Below are positions 45,575 to 58,207 of a DNA stretch of 64,000 bases, piece by piece; the stretch's first letter is position 1, and every line of letters starts with the position of its first letter. Where the stretch lies: positions 1,736,001 to 1,800,000 of the forward strand of contig BCHU01000002.1 of the NCBI GenBank assembly GCA_001599715.1. The letters run 5' to 3'. The position numbers and the translations under genes are program-made. The DNA is from Phaeotremella fagi (lineage: Eukaryota; Basidiomycota; Tremellomycetes; Tremellales; Phaeotremellaceae). The notes below the pieces were generated by a model. That model was not told the origin of the DNA, ran no database searches, and saw only the letters and a program-made list of their open reading frames with translations.

Positions 45575-45890
45575 TGTTGGATTATTCGTTTGACTGGAAA
45601 TAAAAGCAATGTGAAGATAGATGGGATGATAGTGTGATCTATTGGTGGTTGTCAACAATCACCCCCGCACCGCACACCGTAAGTGGCAACTTTGCAGTGG
45701 CAAATCACCATTTTCGGTATCCAGCCACCGCGACCAGTACGAATACGAATACGAGTACTGACAGTAAAGAACAATTGATACTCTAAATGCATATGACAAT
45801 TATAACAACGAGATTAAAAACAAGACAGATGCAACTACACTCCCCATACCTCCTCCAAGAAGATCTTCAGAAGGAATTTAATGAAAAAAC
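45575..45890. other. Intergenic between the HMG-box gene and an MFS gene
   Basis: The promoter of the mitochondrial HMG gene and the 3' flank of the upstream minus-strand MFS gene. No exon recognised. Confidence 0.35.
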
Positions 45891-48494
45891 CTATTTCTCA
45901 CTGTCATCAGAAGCCCTTGAAAACGGTCTACTACTTTTCTCATCCGATTGAACCTCCTTCTTCTTGAAGAATCCTACACCGTCCGATCGCCATTTCTCAC
46001 CGTTATCTGTTGTTTACAGTAGTCATTAGTAAGATATAACGAAGATGAGAACTTTCCACACTTACAAGCGATGACTAAGATACCACAACAACTTATACAT
46101 AGTAAACCAGCGAATAGGGTGTATAACCCCCCGTCACCTATCGCGTTTTGGATCGGGATGGCTACTTGAGACATTACACAGGCTGATGAACCTCTACAGA
46201 AAGAGTTACACGCTATTGCTGAAGATGATCGACCCTGTTCTCATATCAGTAACCTTGCTCTAGTGACAGGTGGAAAGGTTAACTTACAGGATTCGAATCA
46301 ACCAAATAAGCTAATGTACTCGAATAAACGATCCTAATCAAAAAACCATCAATAAACCACTTCCACAAACCAACAGTCAAGAAAATAAACCCACATTAAA
46401 GCGAAACCACCGACAAACAATGAAATAATTATACCAGCGATGTTAACAGTGTACTGCGCCGTCCAAGCATAAACCAAAAAACTAGCTACGACAAAGGGCA
46501 TCCCGATAGTCGTCGATTTCAATCTCATTTCAGGAACCGAGACTCCGTTGTTGGCCTTTTTCATACGTCGAAGCATGATATCGGAGTATCTACCACCTAA
46601 AACTGAGCCTGCGATGTTACCCACTCCGAAGCATAGGAGGATGACTCCGATGATCAGTGGGTCGTAGTTGTATGGTGCTCTGATATCATTTGTCAGTTCA
46701 GGTTTGGTGGTGTTGTGCGAGGGGTGATGACTTACCTTGCTAACGTTATTGCTGCTGTGTAAGCGATTGTGTATTGAGCAGCGAAGAGTAAACCTGTTCA
46801 TGATTAGTACGACAAATGTGCACTTTGACTAAAGATGACCTACCAGAACTAAGCAAGATGGTCACATTAGTTGGACGTTTCCAAATAGCCGCCATTGGAG
46901 GTAAAGGATTAACGTCTCTGATAGTAGGTCTAACCTCAACAGTTTCTTGATCGACCACAATCTTCTTTCCATACCAATTACGACGAGTAACGATCATTTC
47001 GTTTTTCTTCGTATCTAAATCAATCTGTGCGGTAGCTTCAATATCAACCGGTTGAACGTTCTCAGCGCCATTGTCACTGTCACGTCTTCCAGCTGGTGTT
47101 CTAGATCCACTGAACGGTGTTCCTGGATTCGTAGCTGGTGGAGTTGGCGCTGTTGAACTGAGTCCTCTTGCAAGTTTTCTTTGTCTTTTACGTTCTTTGG
47201 CTTCGTCATGATGAAGTGCACGTTTTAATGATGCTTCCATGGCAGCTTGATACGCTTTTGATCGCTATTAGTAAATCGACCAGTCAGCGATTGACCATCA
47301 ACACTATATTGAAAAACCTTACCTCTCGTCTCCAGGAATCGGGGAAGAAGATGAACATGATCATCATGAGGAAAGCGAAAACTGAAAGAAAATAGATACA
47401 ACTTCTCCAACCATAAGCCTAAGGTTATATTTGTTAGTTGGATCTGCAATGTCTCAAAAAATAAGTCGACGTACGGAACCAAGAGCACCTCCAATCAAAG
47501 GACCGATAGCAGGACCCATCAAAGGCATACCATAATAAATACCGAGCTTCGACATTGTCAGTAAACAATCCCCCATTTAAAAAATTTGACACACTTTCTT
47601 TCCTCTTTCGTGAACTTCATACATATCTGCCAGGGAGCCTGCACCAACTGACAAAACTGCAGATGATCCCATAGCTTGTAAACATCTCATTCCTATCAAG
47701 ACCGGCATTGTTTGTGCTCTTGAACCAACCACTGATCCTATCGTGTATAACAAGAATGAACTTAGGTAAACGGGCTGTACGAAAGTTAGATGGTGGTTGA
47801 GAAGATTGACGTTTGGAGCTTACTTTTCGACCGATAATCTGGATATACTGGTCAGTCAGACGCTTTTGAGTCTGAACGTTCTACTTACTTCAGCTATTGA
47901 TGACCATACCACTGGGACACAACCTTGGAACCTTTTTCTTTGTCAGCATTTGAGAGTGAATGTCTAGCAAGAACTCACAAGATGTACAAACTCAAACTCA
48001 GACCTATCTGAGTTTCGGTTGCATTGAGTTCTTGTTGAACCTCATCAATCACAGGATTATATATACTCGGTGAAATCATTGGTCCAACCTATAAATATTC
48101 AAACTCAATACCCAATTCAATCCACGAAAAAACAAAAGATTCAACCTACGCAAGCTAAACTCATCATCAACAAAACCATAGTTTTCTTTCTATCACTCCA
48201 TTCTCTCGGATCATCATCAACAGGTGTATGTTCGATATCGAAAACAGGTACGTCATGTGGTAAACTTTCCGTTTCACCTTCAGGTAAATCGAAATGTGCA
48301 TGATGGGTGTTTTGAGCGATTTGCGAAGTCGATGGTTCGGGTTCCTCTTCTTTATATTTAGGTGGTAAAGAGGATACTAGTGTATCTTGTGATTTGGAAA
48401 TTTGTCTTTGTAAGGATGCGGCTTCTGGTTGTAGTGATTGAGTGGCCTGTAACACTGCTCCATCTGTCGCGTTGACGTTCATCGTGTATACCAA
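45891..48494 (-). CDS. MFS drug:H+ antiporter, DHA1 (QDR/FLR-like)
   Basis: A 12-helix exporter of the DHA1 family. The soluble N-terminus of about 100 residues ends DDDPREWSDRKKTMVLLMMS at helix 1. NATETQIGLSLSLYILFQGC and SSIAEIIGRKPVYL (motif A), MRCLQAMGSSAVLSVGAGSL and GIYYGMPLMGPAIGPLIGGA (motif C style) follow. A central cytoplasmic loop of over 130 residues (basic, with STAPTPPATNPGTPFSGSRT and an acidic stretch) precedes NPLPPMAAIWKRPTNVTILL and the second half, including GNIAGSVLGGRYSD and LQNAIGDGG-type helices. The tail is KSSRPFSRASDDSEK. An alternative start at 48482 drops MVYT. About ten introns are present. The long loop suggests regulation by phosphorylation. The substrate is unknown; drugs or polyamines are typical. 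Divergent from the aldo-keto reductase. Confidence 0.88.
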
Positions 48495-49034
48495 GAATGA
48501 ATGAACAGTGGGGTGGAGATCGTGTGAGGCAAATTTTCAAGATGGTAATATATCAAGTCTTTCGCTGATATACACGATAAAAAATTTCACTCTAGTACAA
48601 CTATCTATCTAATATCTATTAGATTATATACAAATTAATAAAATTGATGCACGAGATTGACTTGACTCTGTTACTTATTGTATCAATTCGATTCGCCATT
48701 TGTCCACTACCACAGTATCGAATGGAATGATAATCTTAATCGACAACGGCAGATACAGTGCCGTCTATCAAAGTCGGCCGAATCACCACAATAACAAATC
48801 TACCGGGCCCGAAAAATCAATTTTAGGCTCGCCTTGATGATCTGAGATGCCTATTGACATATCTGCCCAGAGTACGCGTGCCTATTGAGTCGGTAAACGG
48901 TCCGGTGTGGCAAGTGGAGGTGAGCATCGATAACTCAATATGAGAATCAGTATGAGTATGGGGGTGAGAGCGAACGTGAGAGCGACTATAAGTTTAACAG
49001 TTCATTACACTCGTATTGTTCAATTCATCCTAAT
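48495..49034. promoter_or_regulatory. Divergent promoter, MFS exporter / aldo-keto reductase
   Basis: About 540 bp shared by two divergent genes. Two short GC palindromes with CGG/CCG ends stand out: TCGGCCGA (48774-48781) and CGGGCCCG (48804-48811). Either could bind a Zn2Cys6 factor, but short palindromes also arise by chance. No exon or RNA recognised. Confidence 0.35.
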
Positions 49035-50329
49035 ATGTCATTCCCAATAAACCTACTTCTCGGTACAAGTAACATAGGTCCAGGTGATCCATCCACCACC
49101 CCGTACACCCACAACTCACCAGAAGGGATTAAAGACCTTTTCGATACCTGGTATAATCTAGGAGGTAGACGTCTGGACACAGCTAGAGTTTATGGTTTAT
49201 CCGATGAATTCGGTCCTGGTGGCTCAGAGAGAGCTATCAAAGAGTATGGATTTGAAGGGAAATTCGTTATCGATACTAAAGTAGGTTTACCCTCATGATG
49301 ATGACGAGGATATTGAATAAATTTGCTGAATGAATATCCTAGATCCTGGCTGGAGGAAACGGTTCATTAGCTGATGATAAGATTAAATCATCTTTCAAAG
49401 ACTCGTTGAAAGATCTTGGTCTGGACAAAGTGATGAGATTTCTTCAGTCTTGGGAATCATTACTGATCTAAATCTGTAGGTCAACCTGCTCTACATCCAT
49501 ATCCCAGATCGAACAACTCCAGTGGAGAAGGTATTGAGAGATTTCAACGATCTGCATCAAGAAGGTAAATTTGACAAAATGGGAGTATCGAACATAAGTG
49601 CCGAAGAGGTTAATGAGTTATGCGAGGTGAGCTAAAACATTTGTTTCATATTACGTATGAGATGAAAACTCATCACCTGCTATAGTTGGCAGATTCGAAA
49701 GGATGGATCAAACCTTCAGTCTATCAAGGCAATTACTCTGCCCTATGTCGAGGAGCTGATTTGGAACTCTTCCCAACTCTACGTAAACACGGTATGAGTT
49801 TCTATGCCTATTCACCCTTGGCTATGGGATTGCTATCCGGTGGACCTGAGAAAGAAAGTCTTGAGGCTACAAGATCTCTTCCTCCAGGAAGTCGGTGAGT
49901 GACTACGACTTCTTTGCAATTGGGAGCGACTTCTAACAATCGGAACGTCAGATTCCATCCTGATTCTCGAAAATCACAGGCTTTCCAAGCTATTTGGTTC
50001 AAACCCCACATATTCGACGCTGTCAAACATCTCAACAAACTATCTGCTGACAGTGGAATCACACCAACAGATCTCAGTTTACGATGGATCGCCCACGTGA
50101 GTAGAATTTCTAGCAGTTGATAATGGCTGCCAATCCTAAAATTCTATCTTAGCATTCCCCATTAAGGATGGAAATGGGTGACGGTTTGATATTGGGAGCT
50201 TCTACATCGAAACAATTGGAGGAGACTACGAACTCCATCTTACAGGGTCCTTTGGAACAGAGGGAAATCGATGGGATGGATTATCTTTGGGAAATCTGTA
50301 AAGATCAAGCGCCAAAGTATTGTTCATAA
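49035..50329 (+). CDS. Aldo-keto reductase (AKR7/aflatoxin-aldehyde-reductase-like)
   Basis: An NADPH-dependent carbonyl reductase. NLLLGTSNIGPGDP opens the barrel, and GGRRLDTARVYGLSDEFGPG supplies the catalytic Asp and Tyr (LDTARxYG, typical of AKR7). IDTKILAGGNGSLADDKIKS crosses the first intron. LLYIHIPDRTTPVEK carries the active-site His, followed by KFDKMGVSNISAEEVNEL, KPSVYQGNYSALCRGADLEL and FYAYSPLAMGLLSGG. The final exon has DGLILGASTSKQLEETTNSI, the cofactor-phosphate region. Five introns; the end is SKYCS-like (APKYCS) with no peroxisomal signal. It is divergent from the MFS exporter, a pairing that would suit detoxification of reactive aldehydes, though this is inference. Confidence 0.9.
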
Positions 50330-50588
50330 GCTTTGAATTGGTAGAGCTGCCATAGGATTGTGAATGTAACTCGTTTTAGGCTTCAGTAAGGTAGACGGCG
50401 TACGATTGAGCTTTGACCTCTCTCGCCATCTTTACCAAGGTGATGGAGGTGCTGGGTGGATCGGTTTGTAGTTCTCAACTCTGTCTTCTACAATTATCAT
50501 TCATCCATCGAATCTTGAATCTTGGGTAAGTTCCTGTGCTGTATATAGTCGAGTAACGAAAGAACTTTGACAGAAGACAATAGAACCC

Positions 50589-51700
50589 ATGAACTCACGT
50601 TTCAAACCCCATCCATATCTCCTATACAGTCTCCTAAACGACGAAACCGATGATCAGAGGGGTAAATTCCGATCTGTGAGAGACGTTCCTCCGCATATGA
50701 CACGTCCACACGGTTTACCACCTCGTCCGCATGGTCTCCCACCTCGTCCTCAAGGTTTTGTATTGCCTCAATCAGTTGAATCGAAAAGACGATCAATCGC
50801 ACGAATCACTAAAGAAAGTTCTCTCGGTGGGGTTCAAATGGCTCGACAACATAGAACCGAGGGAAAATTTTCAGCTAGATCTGGAATTGTACCAGAACGA
50901 CAGGATATGTTAAACGTTATTCAAGTAAACTTGGAGGAACTTAAACCCATGACATTTTCCACAAGTGGCACTAAGTGGTCAACCAAAGGATGGGGTCGGG
51001 TCGATTGTTGTAGAACGCCCCTTCCGATCCAGGAAGATTCCGGTGCGAAGATTTTGGAGGAAGGAGAGATCGGAGAAGCAGTTCAAAGGTATAATGGACC
51101 TGAAAACGATGTCTACCAAAGTTATCATTACGAGAGTTCCATTTTAGTTCATTCACCCAGACGTGGTGTCTTCAATAGAAGGTCGCGATCGTCCATGGTT
51201 GATACAGGTGTACAAACAGTCACCACGGACTCGAAGATGGTTAGAATTTCTCAACCCAAGACGAAGCTACTCCATGAGATTGAATTGGTAGACATTTCTG
51301 ATCATGGTGAGTCATCAATTGATGATAGTTCTCGACATTAACAATCCTCATAAAAGTTGCTATTCAAGATACAACTAACACCCCACCAATCATCGAATTC
51401 CCCAATCCTCAATCAGACACCAATCAAGAAATCATCCTCTTCAATCCTAATCAAGAGTTTGAAACAAAGGAGATCATCGAACGTACTAACCAACTTCAAG
51501 TTACGAACGGTGATCTTGAGACATATCGTATCTCCCCATCTGAACAATTCAAGATAGAATGGGATTCCTCTATCGACGGTTATCCACAATTCTTACCTAC
51601 AGCTCCTGTTGAAGCGGATGTGGCGGTTGATCATCTTTCATATCAACTTTCGAAATTGAACGTTTTCGCCACTCCTTTTCGTCCTTCCTTCAGATCATAA
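50589..51700 (+). CDS. Orphan hypothetical protein with a RPHGLPP repeat
   Basis: Two exons: 50589 to about 51305 and about 51355-51700, joined through a GTGAGT...AAAAG intron so that VDISDH continues as VAIQDTTNTPPIIEF. About 355 aa. Residues 39-56 are a 7-residue repeat (RPHGLPP, RPHGLPP, RPQG), matching a 21-nt tandem repeat at about 50703-50756. The rest is basic and Ser-rich in the middle (NRRSRSSMVDTGVQTV) and more structured at the end (IEWDSSIDGYPQFLPTAPVE). No known domain, signal or membrane segment. I do not recognise it; it may be lineage-specific. Confidence 0.6.
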
Positions 51701-52040
51701 TTCTTTCTTTAACTTTGTATTATCTTAGACCGAAGACGTCTGTAGTACAGAATTCCATATGATAAAACTCTTTTGTCCCGTCCAGAAGGATATCCCCCAG
51801 ATGTTATCTATCTGTCCTCGTCCCTTGTGCAGTGTGCCTTCCTTCCGTATCGCGGTAGTTTTCATCCCCGGCTAGACTTCCATTTGCACTTCCATTGCGA
51901 TTTTGCTTCTACCGGCCCCTTTGTCTGATGCACAGTGCCATCCATTTATTCCGGCCAATGAAACAAAGCGAATTTACTTCTTCTTCTTGTAGAATTTGTA
52001 TCATCGAGTCTTTCTAGTATTTTCTGACCAATCTACTCAA
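51701..52040. other. Intergenic region
   Basis: About 340 bp, pyrimidine-rich on the plus strand near 51760-51930. No exon, RNA or repeat recognised. Confidence 0.35.
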
Positions 52041-52454
52041 ATGTCTGCTAACCTAAGCGTCGACCACTGTAACGTCCAACGTGGAGGTTCACAGACGAAC
52101 GGGTGTACATGCCACAAAAACTCTACTCTTCAGCTCACAGCGAAAATATCACCAAAATGGAAAACCGATACCGCAGGGTCAATCAAATTCAAACACAATC
52201 TAACGTTCGAGAACGACACCACTCCCCAGACCATCTTGAGAGCTCATAGGATCACTAGACGTACAGAAGTTTGGGTCAGTCATTTAGAAATCGATGATGG
52301 AGAAATTGGGTCCGATGAATCGTCTCGCGTGGTTAATATCAATCGGTGGTGTAATGTGCAATTCTCGTCACATGTGGATGAGTTGAAAGACAATTTCAGG
52401 GATGTTAAATTTGTATTGAATGGATCTGAGGAGGATGTCAATACCCAGCTTTAG
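52041..52454 (+). CDS. Small orphan hypothetical protein, 137 aa
   Basis: The ATG at 52041 opens MSANLSVDHCNVQRGGSQTN; an open frame extends further upstream but only to a TTG. The N-terminal part has a Cys pair (GCTCHK). The middle reads LQLTAKISPKWKTDTAGSIK and the end is acidic (NGSEEDVNTQL). Possible beta-rich domain (RTEVWVSHLEIDDGE, VVNINRWCNVQFSSHVDEL). No family recognised. Convergent with the regulator at 52568, about 110 bp away. Confidence 0.5.
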   Translation: MSANLSVDHCNVQRGGSQTNGCTCHKNSTLQLTAKISPKWKTDTAGSIKFKHNLTFENDTTPQTILRAHRITRRTEVWVSHLEIDDGEIGSDESSRVVNINRWCNVQFSSHVDELKDNFRDVKFVLNGSEEDVNTQL

Positions 52455-52567
52455 ACTATTTTGGTGTTCATATACAGAGATATAGGAGATGTGCATATAT
52501 GATGTGACAACTGGTGTTCCTGTATTTCTCAGCCCAACTCTATTCGTCATACAGTACGTGACAAACT

Positions 52568-54678
52568 TCAGAATGGCAACTGTCCCAAAGAGAGCGTATC
52601 GATCAAAGCCCTAAACTCATCAAAACCATTTGGACCTTGAATCTGACCATCCCATCCATCAATCAACTCATCAGCCAATTCATCTGCAGGCAACACCAAA
52701 TCGGTGTTACTTTCTGAAGGATCTTGGTCGATGATACGACGAAATGCCTGGGCGTAGTAGTGTAATACACTACGCGTATCTCCACGTGTTAGAGATGCAC
52801 TTAAGAGACCTTCACTTAATTCTTGCAGCAAGTCGATCACTTCTTGACTTTGGGGTGCGATCAGGTCAGGATCGCTAACGCAGGTCATCTAATCTGTCAG
52901 TAGAAGTCGATAGAATGACTCACCTTGAAAAGTATGACTGCAGCGTACAGAACGCAAACCACCCCGTTATTATCAATGTAACGGAACATACCGCCATCTC
53001 CAAGTCCAGCGATACATTCCTTGACACTTGCCAGAGCAGCCTCGAAACCACGTCTGGGTATCCAACCTTCCTGCGTTCCAACCTGAGTCTCTGGGACAGT
53101 CGCAAGAGTGATCAGAAGCTCTACGTAGCTGTAAAAGAAACGGTCGTGCGGAGCTATAGTCAGTGCTTGTGCTTTGAAGACTTCACCTACCTAAAAGATG
53201 ATCATACTGCTCTTTCCACGATTGTAATAATGGGAAGGGATCTGACAAGTTGGTTGGGCGCTTGGCATAAGCCAGTTGTTGCTCTTGAGAGTAGCCGTAC
53301 TGTCGGAGATCAGTTAGGTTTCAGTCATACAGTATGAACTAACCATAATGACATGTAAACGAATCATAGCAACAGTCGCAGAATCCCGAGGGGCATAGCC
53401 GTTGGAAGCGGTCATTGATTCCACTTAGCTGATCAGCTTGAAGCAGAAAGGATACACTCACATGGATCATCAAATCTATCAACTCGGGGATCATGAGGAA
53501 GCTTTCTTGGAAGGCCCAATTGTGTTGCGTAGCTGAGGCTAATCAGCTCTATCACACAGATCGATGACTCACAAAATGTCGTGTAGGTAAAGATTTTGAT
53601 AAACCCGACGTCTGTTGATATAAGCCATTTTACTTTCTTTCGTTCGATGCATTTCTGGAGGTTCATAAATGTGAGCTCCTAGTTCTGAGAGGATAGTCGC
53701 TGCATGTCCAAGATCTTTGGATACGTTATCAGCAACTCATTTTTCGCCTCATTCTAAACAGCTACTCACATCCCCATGCCTTGGCGGATCGAGAGTCCGT
53801 AGGAAACCAATACCAATGAACCAAGATTGAATAGGCTGCGACTATATGCAGAGATTTATAACCTTCGTTTTGGATATGTCTCGCCAAATTATGAACATGG
53901 TCCGACAGAGTCTCGCAGAAGTGTTTTGATAGCGGACAGTACCACGCTGAGAAGCTGCAGATCATCGTGAAGAGAAAAGTCGACTCTTCTCTGATTGACG
54001 CCGCACTATCTACCAGAGGATCTAAGTACGAAGACCAAGGGTATAGTGTCTCAAAGTATCTAATTGTCAGTGTTAGAAATTTCACGACTTACCTTTTGAA
54101 TAGACGCTCCGAATCACGAACAGTCAGAATTCTTAGATTGATTGGATCATGCGCCGGTAGATGATCGGGACTCGTCGCGAGAAACAGAGAATCTCGTATT
54201 GACCTCATAAAGGTGGCTTGAGGTATCAGAGATGTGATGACCACCCCAGGACTGCTTGCGTAGGGTCCAACACTGAAGATTTCTGGGTTCATCTCGCACT
54301 GAATGCAGCATCAGTAAAGCTCATCGGTAAATTGAATTCACACCGGACTCAACCGTTCTTCCACTGATCCTACCTGGCGGAACTCTGGATGTAATGTTAG
54401 ATCAAGCCAGGCTAGGAATACCCCAAGACCTACCGACTTTTAGCTATTGGTCTAACTGTATGACGCCCAGAGGGTTCACCATATGGTCGTCGAGCTGTCT
54501 TGGACGATCCTTTCTGATGTGCTCGATATTCGCACGTCAAACCCAGTCTCAAACATCGAGCACAAATATCATCGGTTGAAGAGTGATCTTTTCGCTCACA
54601 CTTGATGCGAACACTTCTACAAGATAAGCAAGCCCCGTAGACTACAGGCTTCGAAGAAGAGGGAGAAGCAGCCGGCAT
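52568..54678 (-). CDS. Zn2Cys6 fungal transcription factor (nitrogen-cluster regulator)
   Basis: The first exon, from an ATG at 54678, encodes VVYGACLSCRSVRIKCERKD followed by DICARCLRLGLTCEYRAHQK: C-x2-C-x6-C, loop, C-x2-C-x6-C. Many short introns follow. Recognisable segments of the regulatory domain are FMRSIRDSLFLATSP, FLFTMICSFSAWYCPLSKHF, NEGYKSLHIVAAYSILVHWY, HDPRVDRFDDP and RFFYSYVELLITLATVPETQ. The last exon (52568 to about 52888) ends with the acidic DLVLPADELADELIDGWDGQ, likely an activation region. An inverted element TCGGTCACCGA lies 57 bp upstream of the start and also occurs in the DUR3/amidase promoter, so this protein is a candidate regulator of both, and of itself. Confidence 0.85.
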
Positions 54679-55308
54679 CCTGTGGAAATTTAAGTTGAAA
54701 AATAAGTTTGGAACATCAAATCAAAACATACATATCGGTCACCGACGAGTTGCTGGAATGTTAATGTGGGGTATCACATAAGGGCTGAAAATCAGTGAGG
54801 ATTTTGGATGAAAAGTTTGAAAGTTGTTCGTTTGCTTTATTAAAGGAAGAAGCTGGAGACGAAGCATGCAAAGTTGTTCGTTCTTAGTCGTTCATACCAA
54901 ATGAGTAGATTCGAACAATGTAAACGGACATCTGGGATAAAGGCAGAAACTGTGAAAGATCCAAGAGGAAACAACTCAATCAGGCAGAAGATTCGAAAAT
55001 TCGGTCAATTCAACGAACTAAAGAAAACTAAATATTTGAAATTCATTTGGAAAAACTTTTATTTCAAATCGAGAATACATATACACGCTTCACCTGGAGC
55101 TGAGAGCACTCCTTGAATTTGGAGGGTTGGATCTAAGGCCAACAGCTCCAAACGAGTGTACACAGAAACAGGTGGGAAATGGGAATTCTCGTTGAAAAGT
55201 GGCATTCATATCTGCCTTTTACGCCGCTATCTACTATTGAAATCTATGTCTGAATCCATATATAACAACCCAAGTCATATAATCCATCGAATCTATTTAT
55301 ACTTCACC
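54679..55308. other. Intergenic, regulator promoter and 3' flank of the transporter
   Basis: About 630 bp. It contains the TCGGTCACCGA element at 54735-54745. Small open frames at 54874-55116 and 55156-55389 look like chance ORFs or shadows. No RNA gene or repeat recognised. Confidence 0.4.
54735..54745. promoter_or_regulatory. Inverted element TCGGTCACCGA, candidate autoregulatory site
   Basis: TCGGT and ACCGA are reverse complements around one base, with CGG and CCG triplets 3 bp apart. The same 11 bp in reverse orientation (TCGGTGACCGA) occurs at 58645-58655. Because the element is nearly palindromic, the two copies also share flanks read on the plus strand (A before; CRAGT after). It lies just upstream of the Zn2Cys6 gene. 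Confidence 0.6.
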
Positions 55309-58207
55309 TCACTTCCCAAGGACCTGCTTGATAACACTCAAAAGTTCTTTTCGCGATTCCCAAACTGGCAAGAAGCTGTCGGAAGTTAGTGAATGAGTAG
55401 TATTGAAGGAATAACTCACCCAGAGAAGTAGAACGAGATGAATAGCCAGATGAATTGGGCTGCAGTCCAGAAAGCAAAGAATGGCTTGGAGAAGATATAA
55501 TGAGTTCCGATAAGAGGTACAGGAATGATCTAACGGAATTGTAAGCAGATTTTGACAGGTAAAGAACATGACATACCACAGCTGTGATAATTGCTAGTGT
55601 CATCGAATAGATACAAGCTTTGACGAAAACTTTGTGCATCAAAGCTCTGTAAGCGGGATCATCGACATCTCCTTCTGGTACGTTGCCAAATCCGACTGAT
55701 TCAACGTTGACTTCGAGAGCGGCGGGTGTCATGGGTTCCAAGTTTTTCTCGTCGGTGTTCTCGACGTTCGTTGAGATCTCAGTGGGACCCCTTTCAACAT
55801 CTGGTTGTTTCTCTTCGATCAACGTAGTGTCCTCAGCGGAATTGATCGCACGAGTCACCGACCAATCTCCATCTGAGGGGAACAGGTAAGCCAGTACAAC
55901 TGTAGCTATGGTCGAGCAAACTAGGGCAGCACTACATAATTATCAGTGAGTGAAACTTCAACGATAGATTTTGGAATACTTACGTGATACCAGATAATGA
56001 AGCGTAACTTGAAGACAAGGTGGTGGTGTTGAGCTCGCCGTAAATCTTTGATGTAGAGACTATCCAAGCAGACAAAGCACAGGCTACTCCTATGAGTGTT
56101 CCACCAATTGCGGAGATCTTTGACATTCTACCCCAGCAAACGGTGAGACCGATCGGTACACAAAAAGGTCCAAGAATGACACCCTGAGTGTAGAAGAGGA
56201 AACCGAGGTTGACGTCTCCAGCGAACAGAATGTTGGACCAACATCCAAGCCAGACTGCGAACACGAAGATGATGATGTGAGAGAGGAAAATGATTTGTTT
56301 CCCGGTGAGAGGTTTGATGTAAATATCGATGATGTCGTATACAATGATACTCGATACAGCAACTGAATACTGTCAGGTCTGGTGGCGATTTGGTTTATGA
56401 AACGACTCACTTAATTCTGCAGAGGTAGCCGATGTAGACGCCTGAAACAATTAGCTTTCTTCTAACGTGTTCCAACAAAACCCTTACCATGAAGATTGTT
56501 AGCAGAACTGCAACTGCCCCACCTGAACCAAGAAGCGCTACAGCACCAGCAGGGGCAACAAGTCCAGATCCCACTTGATAGGCACTGAGAGAGTAAGGGA
56601 AGGTAGGGTAATTTGGGGAATTTTCCAAAGCTTTAGCTAGTAAACCCATCGTGGTACCGAAAGCTTGATTTGTGAGTACAATTCAGAGCCAGTAACTTAC
56701 ACCATGGAATTGCGAACCAACTCATACCTCCAAGCATGTATGCTTTGGTAGTGGTCTCTGGACGAGAAGCTATAGCTCTTTGCCAATAACCTTGATCGCA
56801 GAAAACCACAGAGCAGCCACCGATACAAGTAAGCGCAGCAAATATTCCCCCTAAATTCCATTTAGCTTCAGAAGCAAAAACTAGTGAATGAACTCACCAT
56901 ATTTACTGTCAAATGTCAAATAGCTGCCATTGTAGTTACCTTCAACTGGTGACCATTCACTTGCAGCGACCAAGAGGTCATAGAGTGCAGCTTTTTCGAG
57001 GATTAGTGAAAAGTTCTCATATGTGAAGTGGTGCCACTCACATGGGGAACCGACAACATCAGAAGAAGTGTACGCTGGAATATCAGTTCCGACGAGCGCT
57101 TGATAACTCACTCTTGAACATGAACAAGAAAATGATGACGAAAAGGATCAAGGTGTGAACAAAATCACAAATAAAAGTCTGAACAATCATTAGTCTTGCT
57201 TCAATCCTTCAGGCTTACAGCTCGAAGACCACCAGCGATGACACTATTGAGGACATCAGTTTGAAGTCTACACGGTGCTCGCGTTACTAACTAGAAAGAT
57301 ATTCCTACGGGAAGCAATATGTTACAAGCGTAGATGTTGATACCGGTCAAAGAGTTGATAGCTACAGTGTGCGTAAGCCAATGTCCGTCAGTGACAAGCA
57401 AAGTGCTATTCACCTGCTGAAGCTCCCAAGATGAGAGAACCGGAGACGAGATGAGCACAGACAAGGAAACACTAGCGGAGTAAGAAACGATCGCGTTGAG
57501 GGTGATTGCAAATTAACATACGAAAGTGAAGAGAATGTGACCCATTGTACCATATCTTGCTTTGGCAATTTGCAGGAACGTGACAGCTCCATTTGCGTTG
57601 ATTTTGATTTTGGCCGCGAGTGTAGCTATTTACTCGTTAGTCATCATTCTTTATGGATAGAAGAAGATCTACCAAAGAATCCGATGATGATAGTTCCACC
57701 AACACCGTACCACCAGCCACCACTGATACCATAGGAGTATGCAACTACGCTACTCTGCAATAGTGTTGCACTCCATGTCCAGGCAGAGACCTTTGAAATC
57801 AGCATGTAGCACGTAGGATACAACTTACAATTCCAGCACAGATCAAACCGGGTTTGACTGAACGTGAAGCAGTTACGAATTCCGCAGCTGATTTATTACT
57901 GAATCGTGTGTATTTCCCTTGCAAGTAGGTGAAGCCGACTGGAAGGGTAGTCAGTATTGTTTATGTTTTGAGATAAGGAGCATACCCATTAATACTGCGA
58001 AGGCAGCACTGATTCATGGGGTCAATGGTCCGAAGAAACTTTATTAGGATCATACTCACCCGACACCAACTATAGAAAGTTAGTACCTCTAACATTTGAA
58101 GCAGTATTTCACTCACCGACAATACCATAACCCGTAGCTGGAGTCAGAGCATTCCGGAAAACTGGTTCGAAGCCTACTGGAGGGATGAGGGGACCGGTTG
58201 AAGACAT
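55309..58207 (-). CDS. DUR3: Urea active transporter, sodium:solute symporter family (DUR3-type)
   Basis: A plasma-membrane urea importer. The start at 58207 ([17 protein letters not shown]) is followed by [40 protein letters not shown] and [20 protein letters not shown], the DUR3 signature. [75 protein letters not shown] and [20 protein letters not shown] continue the helices, with [20 protein letters not shown] the conserved SSS-family helix. A soluble acidic loop ([14 protein letters not shown]) precedes the last two helices; the tail is SVIKQVLGK. About 18 short introns are present. It is divergent from the amidase with a shared promoter, so import of urea/amide nitrogen and its release fit one regulon. 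Confidence 0.9.

Noticed and set aside
45221..45658. 145-aa minus-strand ORF as a separate protein
   Set aside because: Only its presequence part (MSIQVLRTSTILPV...) looks coding. A GGTGAGT donor follows at once, and the phase fits the HMG-box exon downstream.
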